Below, one piece after another: positions 1 through 6,661 of a stretch of DNA of 12,226 nt. Within the stretch, counting starts at the first letter, position 1, and each line of letters starts with the position of its first letter. The translations under genes were made by a program, and so were the position numbers. Source of the stretch: Deltaproteobacteria bacterium (GTDB lineage Bacteria; Desulfobacterota; DSM-4660; Desulfatiglandales; HGW-15); NCBI GenBank assembly GCA_021737245.1, contig JAIPEI010000064.1:1-12226 (forward strand), in the 5' to 3' direction. The notes under the pieces were generated by a model. It searched no databases. It saw only the letters and a program-made list of their open reading frames with translations, and was not told the origin of the DNA.

Positions 1-210
<210 letters not shown>

Positions 211-233
211 GGATGCTCCCTCCTTTCGGCGCC

Positions 234-261
234 ATTATACCACGCGGAACGGTCCGGTAAA
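234..261 (-). promoter_or_regulatory. Sigma70-type promoter with extended -10 for the macro-domain gene
   Basis: Read on the minus strand, the -10 is a perfect TATAAT (239-234) preceded by TGG, giving an extended -10. A -35-like TTTACC (261-256) lies 16 bp upstream. Transcription would start near position 227, leaving a very short leader that holds little more than the ribosome binding site. Confidence 0.6.
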
Positions 262-275
262 CCGCGCCGTTCCGC
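244..275. repeat. Perfect 9-bp inverted repeat over the macro-gene -35 region
   Basis: GCGGAACGG at 244-252 is repeated inverted as CCGTTCCGC at 267-275, with a 14-bp spacer that contains the candidate -35 element and the smaller palindrome CGGTAAACCG. There is no T-run, so it is not an intrinsic terminator. Its position in the divergent intergenic region fits an operator, but this is inferred from location only. Confidence 0.45.
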
Positions 276-383
276 CGCCGGTAACCGGGTCCTGGGCCTC
301 ACCGGGTTTCCGCGCACCCTACCGGCCTGCGCCGCAGGGGAAGGGGGACGCGCCCGCTCAACCCCCGCGAGAAAGGGGAGTGG

Positions 384-1052
384 ATGAAGAGACTGCTCTT
401 CTGGATCGGCGGTGCCGCCGTCCTGGGGATCGTCCTGGGCCTGACGGCGATGCTCTTTGCCGACGCCGTGATCACCCGGGCGATCAACGAGTCCGGCCAC
501 CGCGTCCTCGACGTGGAGACACACGTCGAATCCGTTCGCCTGTCCCTTTTGAAGAGGACCTTCACCCTGTCCGGCATCGAGCTGAAGAACCCCGAGGGGT
601 TCAAGGCCCCCAGGATGATCTATTTGGAGCGGATCTCCCTGAGCGTAGACCCTACCAGCCTCTTTGGGGACCGGATTGAGGTCGGGGAGGTCGAGATCAG
701 CGGCGCCGAGCTGACTTACGAGGCCGTCGGTTTCGGCCGGAGCAACCTGTCGGTCTTTGTGGAGGGCCTGCGCCATCGGCTCCAAGGAAACGGTCCCCTG
801 CTCGGGCCCGCGGGCAAGGGGACCGGGAAAAAAACCATAACGATCGATCGGCTGAATGTAGCGGGCGGAAGAGTGATGCTCTCCGCCGCGTTCAGCCGCG
901 GCGAGGGGATCGTCCTCGCCCTGCCGCCCCTCGAGCTGCGCCATATCGGCAGAGACCGTGCCATGGGGATCTCGGAGGCCGTGGCCGAGGTTCTTCGAAA
1001 ACTCGGTCATGCGGCCCTGTCCGCCGCCGACGAGAGCGAAAGGATTCCCTAG
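384..1052 (+). CDS. AsmA-like, membrane-anchored envelope protein of unknown function
   Basis: The 222-residue product starts with a positively charged MKR and one hydrophobic segment at about 5-28, followed by a large extracytoplasmic part. This is an uncleaved anchor with the bulk of the protein in the periplasm. Residues about 40-115 have the AsmA/DUF748-like pattern of alternating beta-strands: LSGIELKNPEGF at 62-73, then IYLERISLSVDPTSLFGDRIEV (79-100), then a VGEVEISGAELTYE-type strand pair. Residues 150-188 give another strand pair, and the C-terminus looks helical. It is far shorter than full AsmA or TamB, which have many such repeats. A GGGGAG lies just before the ATG. AsmA-like proteins are linked to lipid transport and outer-membrane assembly; the specific role here is unknown. 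Confidence 0.8.
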   Translation: MKRLLFWIGGAAVLGIVLGLTAMLFADAVITRAINESGHRVLDVETHVESVRLSLLKRTFTLSGIELKNPEGFKAPRMIYLERISLSVDPTSLFGDRIEVGEVEISGAELTYEAVGFGRSNLSVFVEGLRHRLQGNGPLLGPAGKGTGKKTITIDRLNVAGGRVMLSAAFSRGEGIVLALPPLELRHIGRDRAMGISEAVAEVLRKLGHAALSAADESERIP

Positions 1053-1083
1053 CCGGGAAACCGGGTCCGCTGCAACATTCCTC

Positions 1084-1134
1084 TTGCTTTGAACCCGATT
1101 TGCTAGTATTCGTCGAATAGACATGATCAGGAGG
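1084..1134 (+). promoter_or_regulatory. AT-rich leader with ribosome binding site and weak promoter-like elements before the CxxC protein
   Basis: A locally AT-rich patch between two GC-rich genes contains TTGCTT (1084-1089) and TAGTAT (1104-1109), but their 14-bp spacing is shorter than ideal. A clear AGGAGG (1129-1134) lies 11 bp before the ATG at 1146 and supports that start. The promoter itself is only a guess. Confidence 0.3.
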
Positions 1135-1145
1135 ATCACTCAAAC

Positions 1146-1421
1146 ATGGTAAGATGCGCCATCTGCGGAGTGGAAGTGGAGTCCATCGAGCATGCGATCC
1201 AGTCGAACTGGGTCTCAGGCTTCTTCGAGTACGATGCAGAGCACGGGCCCGCCTGCCCCTCGTGCTCCGAGCGCCTTCTCAAGGTGGCCGAGGACGGGGA
1301 GTTCGAGCTTCTCGACGAGTACCGGGGGAAGATCATCTACCTGGAGGAGCCGCCGGAGGAACATGCGGATTGCGACGACTGCGCCATGGAGGACGTGTTT
1401 CTCGGGTTCATTCTCAATTAA
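1146..1421 (+). CDS. Small acidic protein with three CxxC pairs (probable zinc-binding, function unknown)
   Basis: The 91-residue product is not one I recognise. Cysteines come as three CxxC pairs: C4/C7 (CAIC), C37/C40 (CPSC) and C76/C79 (CDDC). The first two pairs look like the knuckles of one zinc ribbon, about 30 residues apart. The third lies in the acidic tail near the C-terminus and could bind a second metal with a nearby histidine (H73) or with a partner chain. The body is acidic and rich in aromatic residues (NWVSGFFEYD at 21-30). It has no signal peptide or membrane segment, so it is probably cytoplasmic. The gene is followed by an intrinsic terminator 30 bp downstream and is probably its own transcription unit. 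Confidence 0.8.
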   Translation: MVRCAICGVEVESIEHAIQSNWVSGFFEYDAEHGPACPSCSERLLKVAEDGEFELLDEYRGKIIYLEEPPEEHADCDDCAMEDVFLGFILN

Positions 1422-1450
1422 GCCCGGATACGAACGATCTCGCGGAACCG

Positions 1451-1479
1451 AAGCCGCCCTTTCGGGGGAGGCTTTTTTT
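1451..1479 (+). terminator. Intrinsic terminator after the CxxC protein gene
   Basis: AAGCCGCCC pairs with the downstream GG-A-GGCTT arm, with one mismatch, around a short CTTTCG-type loop. The stem runs directly into seven T residues (1473-1479). It lies about 30 bp after the stop codon of the CxxC gene. Confidence 0.8.
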
Positions 1480-1507
1480 GTGCCCGGTTTTCAGGAAATC
1501 CCCTTCA

Positions 1508-1537
1508 GGAAACGGGCGTTTCCGCCGATGGTATAGA
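1508..1537 (+). promoter_or_regulatory. Promoter region with perfect palindrome upstream of the FliM-peptide protein
   Basis: A perfect 16-bp palindrome, GGAAACG-GG-CGTTTCC (1508-1523), is followed at once by GCCGATGG (1524-1531), which resembles the sigma28 -10 element (GCCGATAA), and by TGGTATAGA (1529-1537), which resembles an extended sigma70 -10. No good -35 for either sigma factor is visible. The palindrome sits where a -35 would be and could be an operator or activator site. Which sigma factor is used is undecided. Confidence 0.4.
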
Positions 1538-1561
1538 GTGCGGAAGGAGGCGCGGACAACC

Positions 1562-1909
1562 GTGGTCACCAACGACGAGATTCTCTCCCAGGACGATGTG
1601 GATGCGCTGCTCGCGGGTGCGGATTCCGGCGGCGACGAGCCCCCCGTGGAGACGGCCGCCGCCGGGGAGGGTCACGAGCCCAGACGGGTCACGGCGAATG
1701 TGAAGCGGTCCGATGCCGAGGCCAGGGACATTCTGGCCCGGCTCTGCCGAAGCGCCTTCGTCCCCAGGGACAAGGGGGTCCGCATCATCTGGAACGCAGA
1801 CGGTCTCTTTCCGCTCACGCCCGGGTACAACATGGAGATCCAGGGCCGCATGTACGTGAGCCTGGGTCCTTTCGGCGGCACGCACCTCGTCGTCGGACGC
1901 TCGGACTGA
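1562..1909 (+). CDS. Orphan FliM N-terminal-peptide protein (CheY/motor-type docking motif, unknown C-terminal part)
   Basis: From a GTG start with AAGGAGG 11 bp upstream, the 115-residue product begins MVTNDEILSQDDVDALLAG. Residues 6-18 match the ILSQ(D/E)(E/D)(I/V)DALL signature at the N-terminus of the flagellar switch protein FliM, the segment that binds phosphorylated CheY. A linker rich in Gly, Pro, Glu and Ala follows (19-45). A compact basic segment (48-115) contains ARDILARLCRSAF, VRIIWNADGLFPLTPGYNM and a glycine-rich end. I recognise neither the CheC-like nor the SpoA domain of FliM/FliN, and the protein is about a third of FliM's length. The C-terminal part may be a small beta-fold, possibly PilZ-like, but I cannot confirm this. 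The gene stands alone, converging on the epimerase gene. An upstream start in the same frame would need unrelated sequence. Confidence 0.72.
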   Translation: MVTNDEILSQDDVDALLAGADSGGDEPPVETAAAGEGHEPRRVTANVKRSDAEARDILARLCRSAFVPRDKGVRIIWNADGLFPLTPGYNMEIQGRMYVSLGPFGGTHLVVGRSD

Positions 1910-1926
1910 TCTGTCCTGAAGCCCCC

Positions 1927-2838
1927 TCACCCCACGAGGTCGTTCAGCGCCTCCTCGATGGCGGGGTAGCGGAACGCGAAACCCTCCCGGATCAACCGCT
2001 CCGGGATCACCCGCTGACCCTTCAGCAGCACGTTCCCGAACTCACCCAGCACCGCCCGGATGACGAAACCGGGGACCGGCGGCATGAATGCGGGTTTTTC
2101 CAGGGCGCCGGCCAGGGCGCGGGTCAGCTCGCGGTTGCGCACGGGTTGGGGGGCCGTGCAGTTCAGGGGGCCTTCCAGGTCCGGCCGATCCATCAGAAAC
2201 CGGTAGACCGACACGAGGTCCTGAATGTGGATCCAGGGAAACCACTGGTCTCCGCTACCCAGCGGGCCTCCCAGGTACTTCTTGAAGAGGGGGACCATCT
2301 TGGCGAGCGCCCCTTCCCGTCCCCCCAGCACCACGCCGAACCTCAGAATCGTCACGCGGGCTCCGGCCGTGCCGGCCCGGAGCGCCTCCCGCTCCCAGTC
2401 CCTCGCCAGGACGGCCAGAAAGTCGTCGCCCGGAGGGCTTTCCTCCGTCAGGATCTCGTCCCCGGCGAACCCGTAGTACCCCACGGCCGAGGTGTTGAGG
2501 AGCCGAATGCTCCCCCCCTTTTCGGAGCCCGCCAGGGCGTCGACCAGGTTCCGGGTGGTCCGGAGGCGGCTCTCCCTCATGCGCTTCTTGGCCTTGTCGG
2601 TCCACCGCTGGAAGATGGAGGCGCCGGCCAGGTTGATCAACAGGTCGTGCTCCGGCACCTGCTCCTGCCACGGACCGGGCTCCGTGGGATCCGCCTCCAG
2701 GAAGACGGCTCCGGACGGCAGGGCCCGGTCCGGCCGCACCGACCGGGTGAGCACGGTCAGACGGTGGCCGTCTTCGCAAAGGGCCCCGGTCAGCCTGGAG
2801 CCCACAAAACCCGTTCCACCGGTCATCAGGATCTTCAT
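1927..2838 (-). CDS. TIGR01777-family NAD(P)-dependent epimerase (YfcH-like, SDR fold with DUF1731)
   Basis: The 303-residue product is an extended short-chain dehydrogenase of the TIGR01777 type. The Rossmann nucleotide-binding loop GGTGFVG is at 7-13, NLAGASI at 69-75, and the family signature SAVGYYG at 117-123, in place of a classical YxxxK with an obvious catalytic Lys. The C-terminal DUF1731 segment (about 248-298) includes FMPPVPGFVIRAVLGEFGNV and a closing YPAIEEALNDL. The length is normal for the family. The ATG at 2838 follows AAGGAGG, 5 bp away, and overlaps the upstream gene's stop by 4 bp (ATGA), which indicates translational coupling. The substrate is unknown for this family. 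The frame stays open far upstream, but that extension lies inside the DUF2400 gene in another frame. Confidence 0.93.
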   Translation of the reverse strand: MKILMTGGTGFVGSRLTGALCEDGHRLTVLTRSVRPDRALPSGAVFLEADPTEPGPWQEQVPEHDLLINLAGASIFQRWTDKAKKRMRESRLRTTRNLVDALAGSEKGGSIRLLNTSAVGYYGFAGDEILTEESPPGDDFLAVLARDWEREALRAGTAGARVTILRFGVVLGGREGALAKMVPLFKKYLGGPLGSGDQWFPWIHIQDLVSVYRFLMDRPDLEGPLNCTAPQPVRNRELTRALAGALEKPAFMPPVPGFVIRAVLGEFGNVLLKGQRVIPERLIREGFAFRYPAIEEALNDLVG

Positions 2839-3677
2839 GTCGGCCTCCTTTCGCCGCTTCGACACGCGGCGATCCACCCTTCCAGATCTCCTTCCGGCCG
2901 GATGCCCAGCCGGGTGAGAGAGAAATCGTAGCGGACCGGGTCCTCGGGCGCAACTCGCCGGAACATCTCGGTCACCTCCAGGGCCGCTCTCGCGTCGGCC
3001 TGCTTCCGCGCCGTTCCTCCGAGACCGCGGCCGATCCGGTGCATGTGGGTGTCCAGCGGCACGATGAGCATGGAGGGGGGAATGCCGGCCCATCCCCCCG
3101 GGTCCACATCGTCCCTGCGGACCATCCATCGAAGAAACAGGTGCCACCGCTTGCACGCGCTTCCTCTCTCCGGCCTGGCCAGCAGGAAACCCTTCCGCCC
3201 CCCCGCGGCGCGGAGGGACCGGACAAAGGAGGTGAGGGCCGGCAGGACCGTGGATTGCCCGTCCCCGAGACCCGCGGCGAAGCAGGCCTCCAGGGAGCCG
3301 GACTCCCGGATGATGCGCCGCGCGGCCCAAAGCAGGTCGGAGATCTCCTCCCCCGGGCTGAAGCGATGCCGAAAGCCCGAGAGCGCGGATCGCAGCTCCT
3401 CGTGGGTACGATCCAGGAGAAAGGCGCGCGGCGAGGGGCCCAGCACCGAAAGCACGAAGGAGACGCTCTTGAGGATCTGGCCCACCCGGCCGTACGCCAG
3501 GGACGCGGCCATGAGGGCGGCCAGCTCCCGGTCCCGGACCGAGGGGTAGTCGTAGAGGAACTGCAGGGGGTCGGGTTGAACGAAGCACCGGTGGTTGAAC
3601 CGGTGGTACAAATCCTCGAGCGAACCGCTCCGGAGAACCGCTTCGTTTCGGGCGCCTGTCTTGGCGGTGGGTTTCAT
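2835..3677 (-). CDS. TIGR02757/DUF2400 family protein (HhH-GPD-like fold, function unknown)
   Basis: The 280-residue product matches the TIGR02757 (DUF2400) family over its whole length: VRDRELAALMAASLAYGRV at 47-65, ACKRWHLFLRWMVRRDDVD at 174-192, LIVPLDTHMHRI at 204-215, and DPVRYDFSLTRLGI at 246-259. The family is distantly related to HhH-GPD base-excision DNA glycosylases. The Asp in PLDTH and the preceding Lys/Trp motif sit where glycosylase active-site residues would be, but no activity is established. The stop overlaps the epimerase start (ATGA). The start codon has only a weak ribosome binding site and lies just beyond an 11-bp hairpin (3690-3719). Confidence 0.88.
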   Translation of the reverse strand: MKPTAKTGARNEAVLRSGSLEDLYHRFNHRCFVQPDPLQFLYDYPSVRDRELAALMAASLAYGRVGQILKSVSFVLSVLGPSPRAFLLDRTHEELRSALSGFRHRFSPGEEISDLLWAARRIIRESGSLEACFAAGLGDGQSTVLPALTSFVRSLRAAGGRKGFLLARPERGSACKRWHLFLRWMVRRDDVDPGGWAGIPPSMLIVPLDTHMHRIGRGLGGTARKQADARAALEVTEMFRRVAPEDPVRYDFSLTRLGIRPEGDLEGWIAACRSGERRPT

Positions 3678-3689
3678 GGCGATCCGCGG

Positions 3690-3719
3690 GAGGACGCCGG
3701 AAGACGCCCCGGCGTCCTC
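3690..3719 (-). repeat. Perfect 11-bp intergenic hairpin between the GGDEF and DUF2400 genes
   Basis: GAGGACGCCGG (3690-3700) and CCGGCGTCCTC (3709-3719) are perfect inverted repeats around an 8-nt loop. On the minus strand the hairpin begins within the stop codon of the GGDEF gene and ends 12 nt before the DUF2400 start. There is no T-run after it, so it is a poor intrinsic terminator. It could stabilise the upstream mRNA end or limit translation of the next gene. Confidence 0.6.
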
Positions 3720-5064
3720 ACAGCCTCCGCTTCTTGACCTCGTACATGGCCTGGTCCGCCCTCTCGAGAAGGGCTTCCGGCGTGTCCCCTATTTTCGCCA
3801 TGGCGATCCCGGGGCTCACGCCTACGGAGATGTCCCCCCGGGCGTGCGAGGTGAAGCGCAGCCGCTGGAGGTTCTTCAGGAAGGCCATGATCTTCTCCCG
3901 GGCCAGGTCCCGGCTCAGCTCCTCGATGAGGACGACGAACTCGTCCCCACCGTAGCGGGCGATGAAATCGTGCTTCCGAAAGGTGTCCCGCAAGCAGTCG
4001 CTCACCTTCTGGAGGACCTTGTCGCCCGCCACGTGACCGAAGTTGTCGTTGATCTCCTTGAACCGGTCTACGTCGAAGAGGATGAGCGCAAACGGGGTTC
4101 CTCCCTGGTTGAAGGCCTCGAGCGCCCTTCCCATCCGCTCGTCGAACGCCTTTCGGTTGTACAGGTCGGTCAGCTCGTCCTTCATGGCAGCCATCTGGAA
4201 CTGCTCCGCCTTCCTGGACATCTCCAGTGCATCCTGCTCCACCTCGTCGATCCGCTTCTTCAGGCTTCGGATGCTCTGCTGAAAGGACTCCGACCGGCTC
4301 ACCTCCTCCTGCTTCCTGCGCGAGACGAGCGCCTTGAGGTTCTCGATCTTCCGGGTCACCGCCTTCTTGATCTCACTCACGGTGGTGTGGATGTCGAACG
4401 ACTCCACAATGGAGCCCACCTCGGTGTTCACCTTCATCTCGAAGTACTCGATCTCCTTGAGCCGTTCCCCCTGGGTGCCGTACTCCTCGACGAACGAGGC
4501 CTCCAGCTCCTTCACCTGGTCCAGCAGCGTGAAAAGGGTGTGGCTGATCTCCTGGAAGTCCCCCGTGATGCTCTCCTTGAGCCCTTCCAGGAACTCGAGG
4601 AAGGTCCCGGTGGGCCCCTCGAGGTCCATCTCCTTCCCCACCTCGGCGCACTCGAGGTGAATGTCCCGGGCCTGGGCGCTCAACTCGGGAGAGAGCGGGT
4701 AAAAGTCCTCCAGCAGGGCGATCATGACCTTGCGAAGAATCCGGCATGCGTCCAACAAGCGCTCCGCCAGCAGATCGTACTCCGGGGACCCTCCGGCCGC
4801 GCCGGCTTCTTCCGACACGGTGCGAAGCCCGCTCTTGAAACGGTCGAGCGCCTCCCGGAGCCTTTCCTGGTCGAGGGGTTCGTCAGGTACGAGTTCGGCC
4901 TCCATGGCCTCGACGGTCGCATCCAGCTCCGGATCCGTAGCGGCGGCCGACCCCATGGCGCGAATGATCCGGATCAGCAGCTCCTTCTCCTCCTGGTGCA
5001 CGCGGTCCAGGTCCAGGTAGTCTTTCTTGAGCCTTTTGAGCTCGTCTCCTGCTTTGTCTGCCAC
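3718..5064 (-). CDS. GGDEF diguanylate cyclase with long helical N-terminal region
   Basis: The 448-residue product ends in a complete GGDEF domain (about 290-448). DELTDLYNRKAF at 296-307 is the usual entry to the domain, FDVDRFKEINDNFGH at 330-344 carries the metal-binding Asp and guanine-contacting Asn, and the active-site GGDEF is at 372-376. RKHD at 363-366, exactly five residues before GGDEF, is an intact inhibitory I-site. It should make c-di-GMP from two GTP and be feedback-inhibited. Residues 1-290 are acidic and almost wholly helical, with no membrane segment; about 240-290 is probably a coiled coil leading into the catalytic domain. The N-terminal region is not a PAS, GAF or REC domain that I recognise. 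The start is GTG, with GGAGG 4 nt upstream; a nearby ATG two bases upstream is out of frame. Confidence 0.93.
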   Translation of the reverse strand: MADKAGDELKRLKKDYLDLDRVHQEEKELLIRIIRAMGSAAATDPELDATVEAMEAELVPDEPLDQERLREALDRFKSGLRTVSEEAGAAGGSPEYDLLAERLLDACRILRKVMIALLEDFYPLSPELSAQARDIHLECAEVGKEMDLEGPTGTFLEFLEGLKESITGDFQEISHTLFTLLDQVKELEASFVEEYGTQGERLKEIEYFEMKVNTEVGSIVESFDIHTTVSEIKKAVTRKIENLKALVSRRKQEEVSRSESFQQSIRSLKKRIDEVEQDALEMSRKAEQFQMAAMKDELTDLYNRKAFDERMGRALEAFNQGGTPFALILFDVDRFKEINDNFGHVAGDKVLQKVSDCLRDTFRKHDFIARYGGDEFVVLIEELSRDLAREKIMAFLKNLQRLRFTSHARGDISVGVSPGIAMAKIGDTPEALLERADQAMYEVKKRRL

Positions 5065-5079
5065 ATCTCCTCCAGGGAT

Positions 5080-5117
5080 ACCGCCCTTTTCTGAAACGGC
5101 TCTTTATCACCGCCCTT
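5080..5117. repeat. Pair of 9-bp direct repeats between gltA and the GGDEF gene
   Basis: ACCGCCCTT occurs at 5080-5088 and again at 5109-5117, 29 bp apart start to start, in the 81-bp gap between the citrate synthase stop and the GGDEF start. The roughly three-turn spacing would suit a DNA-binding protein, but a chance match in GC-rich DNA is quite possible. Confidence 0.3.
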
Positions 5118-5145
5118 ATCTCAGACCCAGGGGAAGGGGCCCCGC

Positions 5146-6435
5146 CTACTTCCTCTTGTCCATGGGAATGTAGTCGCGCTCGTTCGGACCCGTGTAGACC
5201 TGCCTGGGCCGCTGAAGCCTCCAGCCCGGGTCGTCCATGCTCTCCTTCCACTGGCTGATCCACCCCGGAAGGCGCCCGATGGCGAACATCACCGTGAACA
5301 TGTTCGTGGGGATCCCCAGGGCGCGCATGACGATGCCGCTGTAAAAATCCACGTTCGGGTACAGGTGGTGATCGATGAAGTAGGGATCCTCCAGGGCCAC
5401 CTCCTCCAGCCGCCGGGCGATGTCCAGGAGCGGGTCGCTGCCTTTCTGTTTCTTGAGGACCCTGTCGGCCATCTTCTTCATGATCTTCGCCCTCGGGTCG
5501 TAGGTCTTGTAGACCCGGTGCCCGAACCCCATGAGACGGAACGGATCCTGCCGGTCCTTGGCCCGCTCGATGAAGGGACCGGGATCCCCGCCGTTCTCCT
5601 GGATGTCCTCCAGCATCTCCACCACGGCCTGGTTGGCGCCGCCGTGAAGCGGCCCCCACAGGGCGCAGATCCCCGCGGAGATGGCGGCGTAGAGGTTGAC
5701 GCGCGCGCTCCCCACGAGGCGTACGGCTGCGGTGGAGCAGTTCTGCTCGTGGTCCGCATGCAGGATCCAGAAGACGTTCAGGGCCTGTGCGACGTCCGGG
5801 TCCACCTCGTAGGGGCGGACCGGCGAGTCGAACATCATGTTCAGGAAGTTGGCCGCGTAGGTGAGATCCGGCCGGGGATAGATGACCTCGTGCCCGCGGC
5901 TCAGCTTATAGGAGATGGCGGCCATGGTCCGGATCTTCGAGATCAGCCGGGTGAAGGTGACAAGGATCTCCTCCTCCTCGCTGCGTTCCGGAAGCTCCGG
6001 GTAGAAGGCGCGAAGCGCGTTCACCATGGAGGAGAGGATGCCCATGGGGTGTGCGCGCCTCGGAAAGTTGTCGAAAAAATGGAGCATGTCCCGATGGACC
6101 AGGCTGTGGTCGTTCAGGAGGACGGAGAACCGGGTGAGCTCCTCGCGAGAGGGCAGCTCCCCGTTGATGAGCAGGTAGGCGGTTTCCACGAAGGTGGACC
6201 GCTCCGCGAGTTGCTCCACGGGGTATCCCCGGTAGCGGAGGATGCCCTGCTCCCCGTCCATGAACGTGATGCTGCTCTTGCAGGCCCCCGTGTTCGGGTA
6301 GCCCGGATCGAGGGTAATGAGCCCCGTCTCGTCGCGAAGCTTCGAGATGTCTACGGCCCGCTCTCCTTCGGTGCCGCGGACCATGGGCAGCTCGTATGTC
6401 TTTCCATCCACGATGAGCTTGGCGGTTTCTTCCAT
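5146..6435 (-). CDS. gltA: Citrate synthase, type II (hexameric Gram-negative class)
   Basis: The 429-residue product aligns end to end with E. coli GltA (427 residues). It condenses oxaloacetate and acetyl-CoA to citrate at the entry of the TCA cycle. Catalytic residues are intact: His264 in GPLHGGAN, His306 in GFGHRVYKTYDPRA and Asp363 in PNVDFYSG. The oxaloacetate loop LHADHEQNCST is at 225-235. The NADH-site residues of the E. coli enzyme Tyr145, Arg163 and Lys167 are conserved at identical numbers, but Cys206 is Val. The N-terminal beta domain typical of the type II class is present. The ATG at 6435 is the only in-frame start, because an in-frame stop lies 12 bp upstream; AAGGAG lies 12 nt away, which is rather far. 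GGDEF and DUF2400 follow, probably on the same transcript. Confidence 0.97.
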   Translation of the reverse strand: MEETAKLIVDGKTYELPMVRGTEGERAVDISKLRDETGLITLDPGYPNTGACKSSITFMDGEQGILRYRGYPVEQLAERSTFVETAYLLINGELPSREELTRFSVLLNDHSLVHRDMLHFFDNFPRRAHPMGILSSMVNALRAFYPELPERSEEEEILVTFTRLISKIRTMAAISYKLSRGHEVIYPRPDLTYAANFLNMMFDSPVRPYEVDPDVAQALNVFWILHADHEQNCSTAAVRLVGSARVNLYAAISAGICALWGPLHGGANQAVVEMLEDIQENGGDPGPFIERAKDRQDPFRLMGFGHRVYKTYDPRAKIMKKMADRVLKKQKGSDPLLDIARRLEEVALEDPYFIDHHLYPNVDFYSGIVMRALGIPTNMFTVMFAIGRLPGWISQWKESMDDPGWRLQRPRQVYTGPNERDYIPMDKRK

Positions 6436-6607
6436 GCGTGAGGTTCACTCCTTCCTAGGTTTCCTGCTCCGAGGCCGACGGTCTCAACGAGGTCGCTGCA
6501 CAAAGAGCACGAAGAAAACACGACAAGAGAACAGAACGCGCCCGGCTTCGGCGGAGGATGAACGGGGACGCAGCGAATCCGGGCCTGACGAACGCTGCAT
6601 TTTCAAT

Positions 6608-6636
6608 ATCTTACCAGAAAACAGGCCCGCCGGCCA
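6608..6636 (-). promoter_or_regulatory. Possible extended -10 promoter for gltA
   Basis: On the minus strand TGGTAAGAT (6616-6608) resembles an extended -10 within the AT-rich 226-bp gap between the pyruvate kinase stop and the gltA start. The sequence 17 bp upstream (TGGCCG) is a poor -35. The leader would be about 165 nt. I see no gene or clear terminator in this gap. Confidence 0.25.
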
Positions 6637-6661
6637 CAGGAAAATATATGCCGGCACCGGC

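Noticed and set aside
1154..1561. Upstream extension of the FliM-peptide protein in the same frame
   Set aside because: It overlaps the CxxC gene in another frame and passes through the intrinsic terminator. The GTG at 1562 has a good AAGGAGG and places the FliM motif at the N-terminus, as expected.
1910..1926. Possible shared terminator between convergent genes
   Set aside because: The 17-bp gap has no stem-loop or T-run.
1927..3588. Apparent 553-codon open frame that would fuse the epimerase to an upstream domain
   Set aside because: The upstream 250 codons lie in an alternative frame of the DUF2400 gene and give low-complexity Pro/Gly/Arg-rich sequence. The epimerase has its own AAGGAGG and ATG at 2838 and is full length from there.
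3595..5094. Long plus-strand open frame (499 codons) antisense to the GGDEF gene
   Set aside because: Its product is Leu/His/Val-rich with no domain pattern, and the opposite strand codes for a complete GGDEF protein. High G+C makes such shadow frames common.
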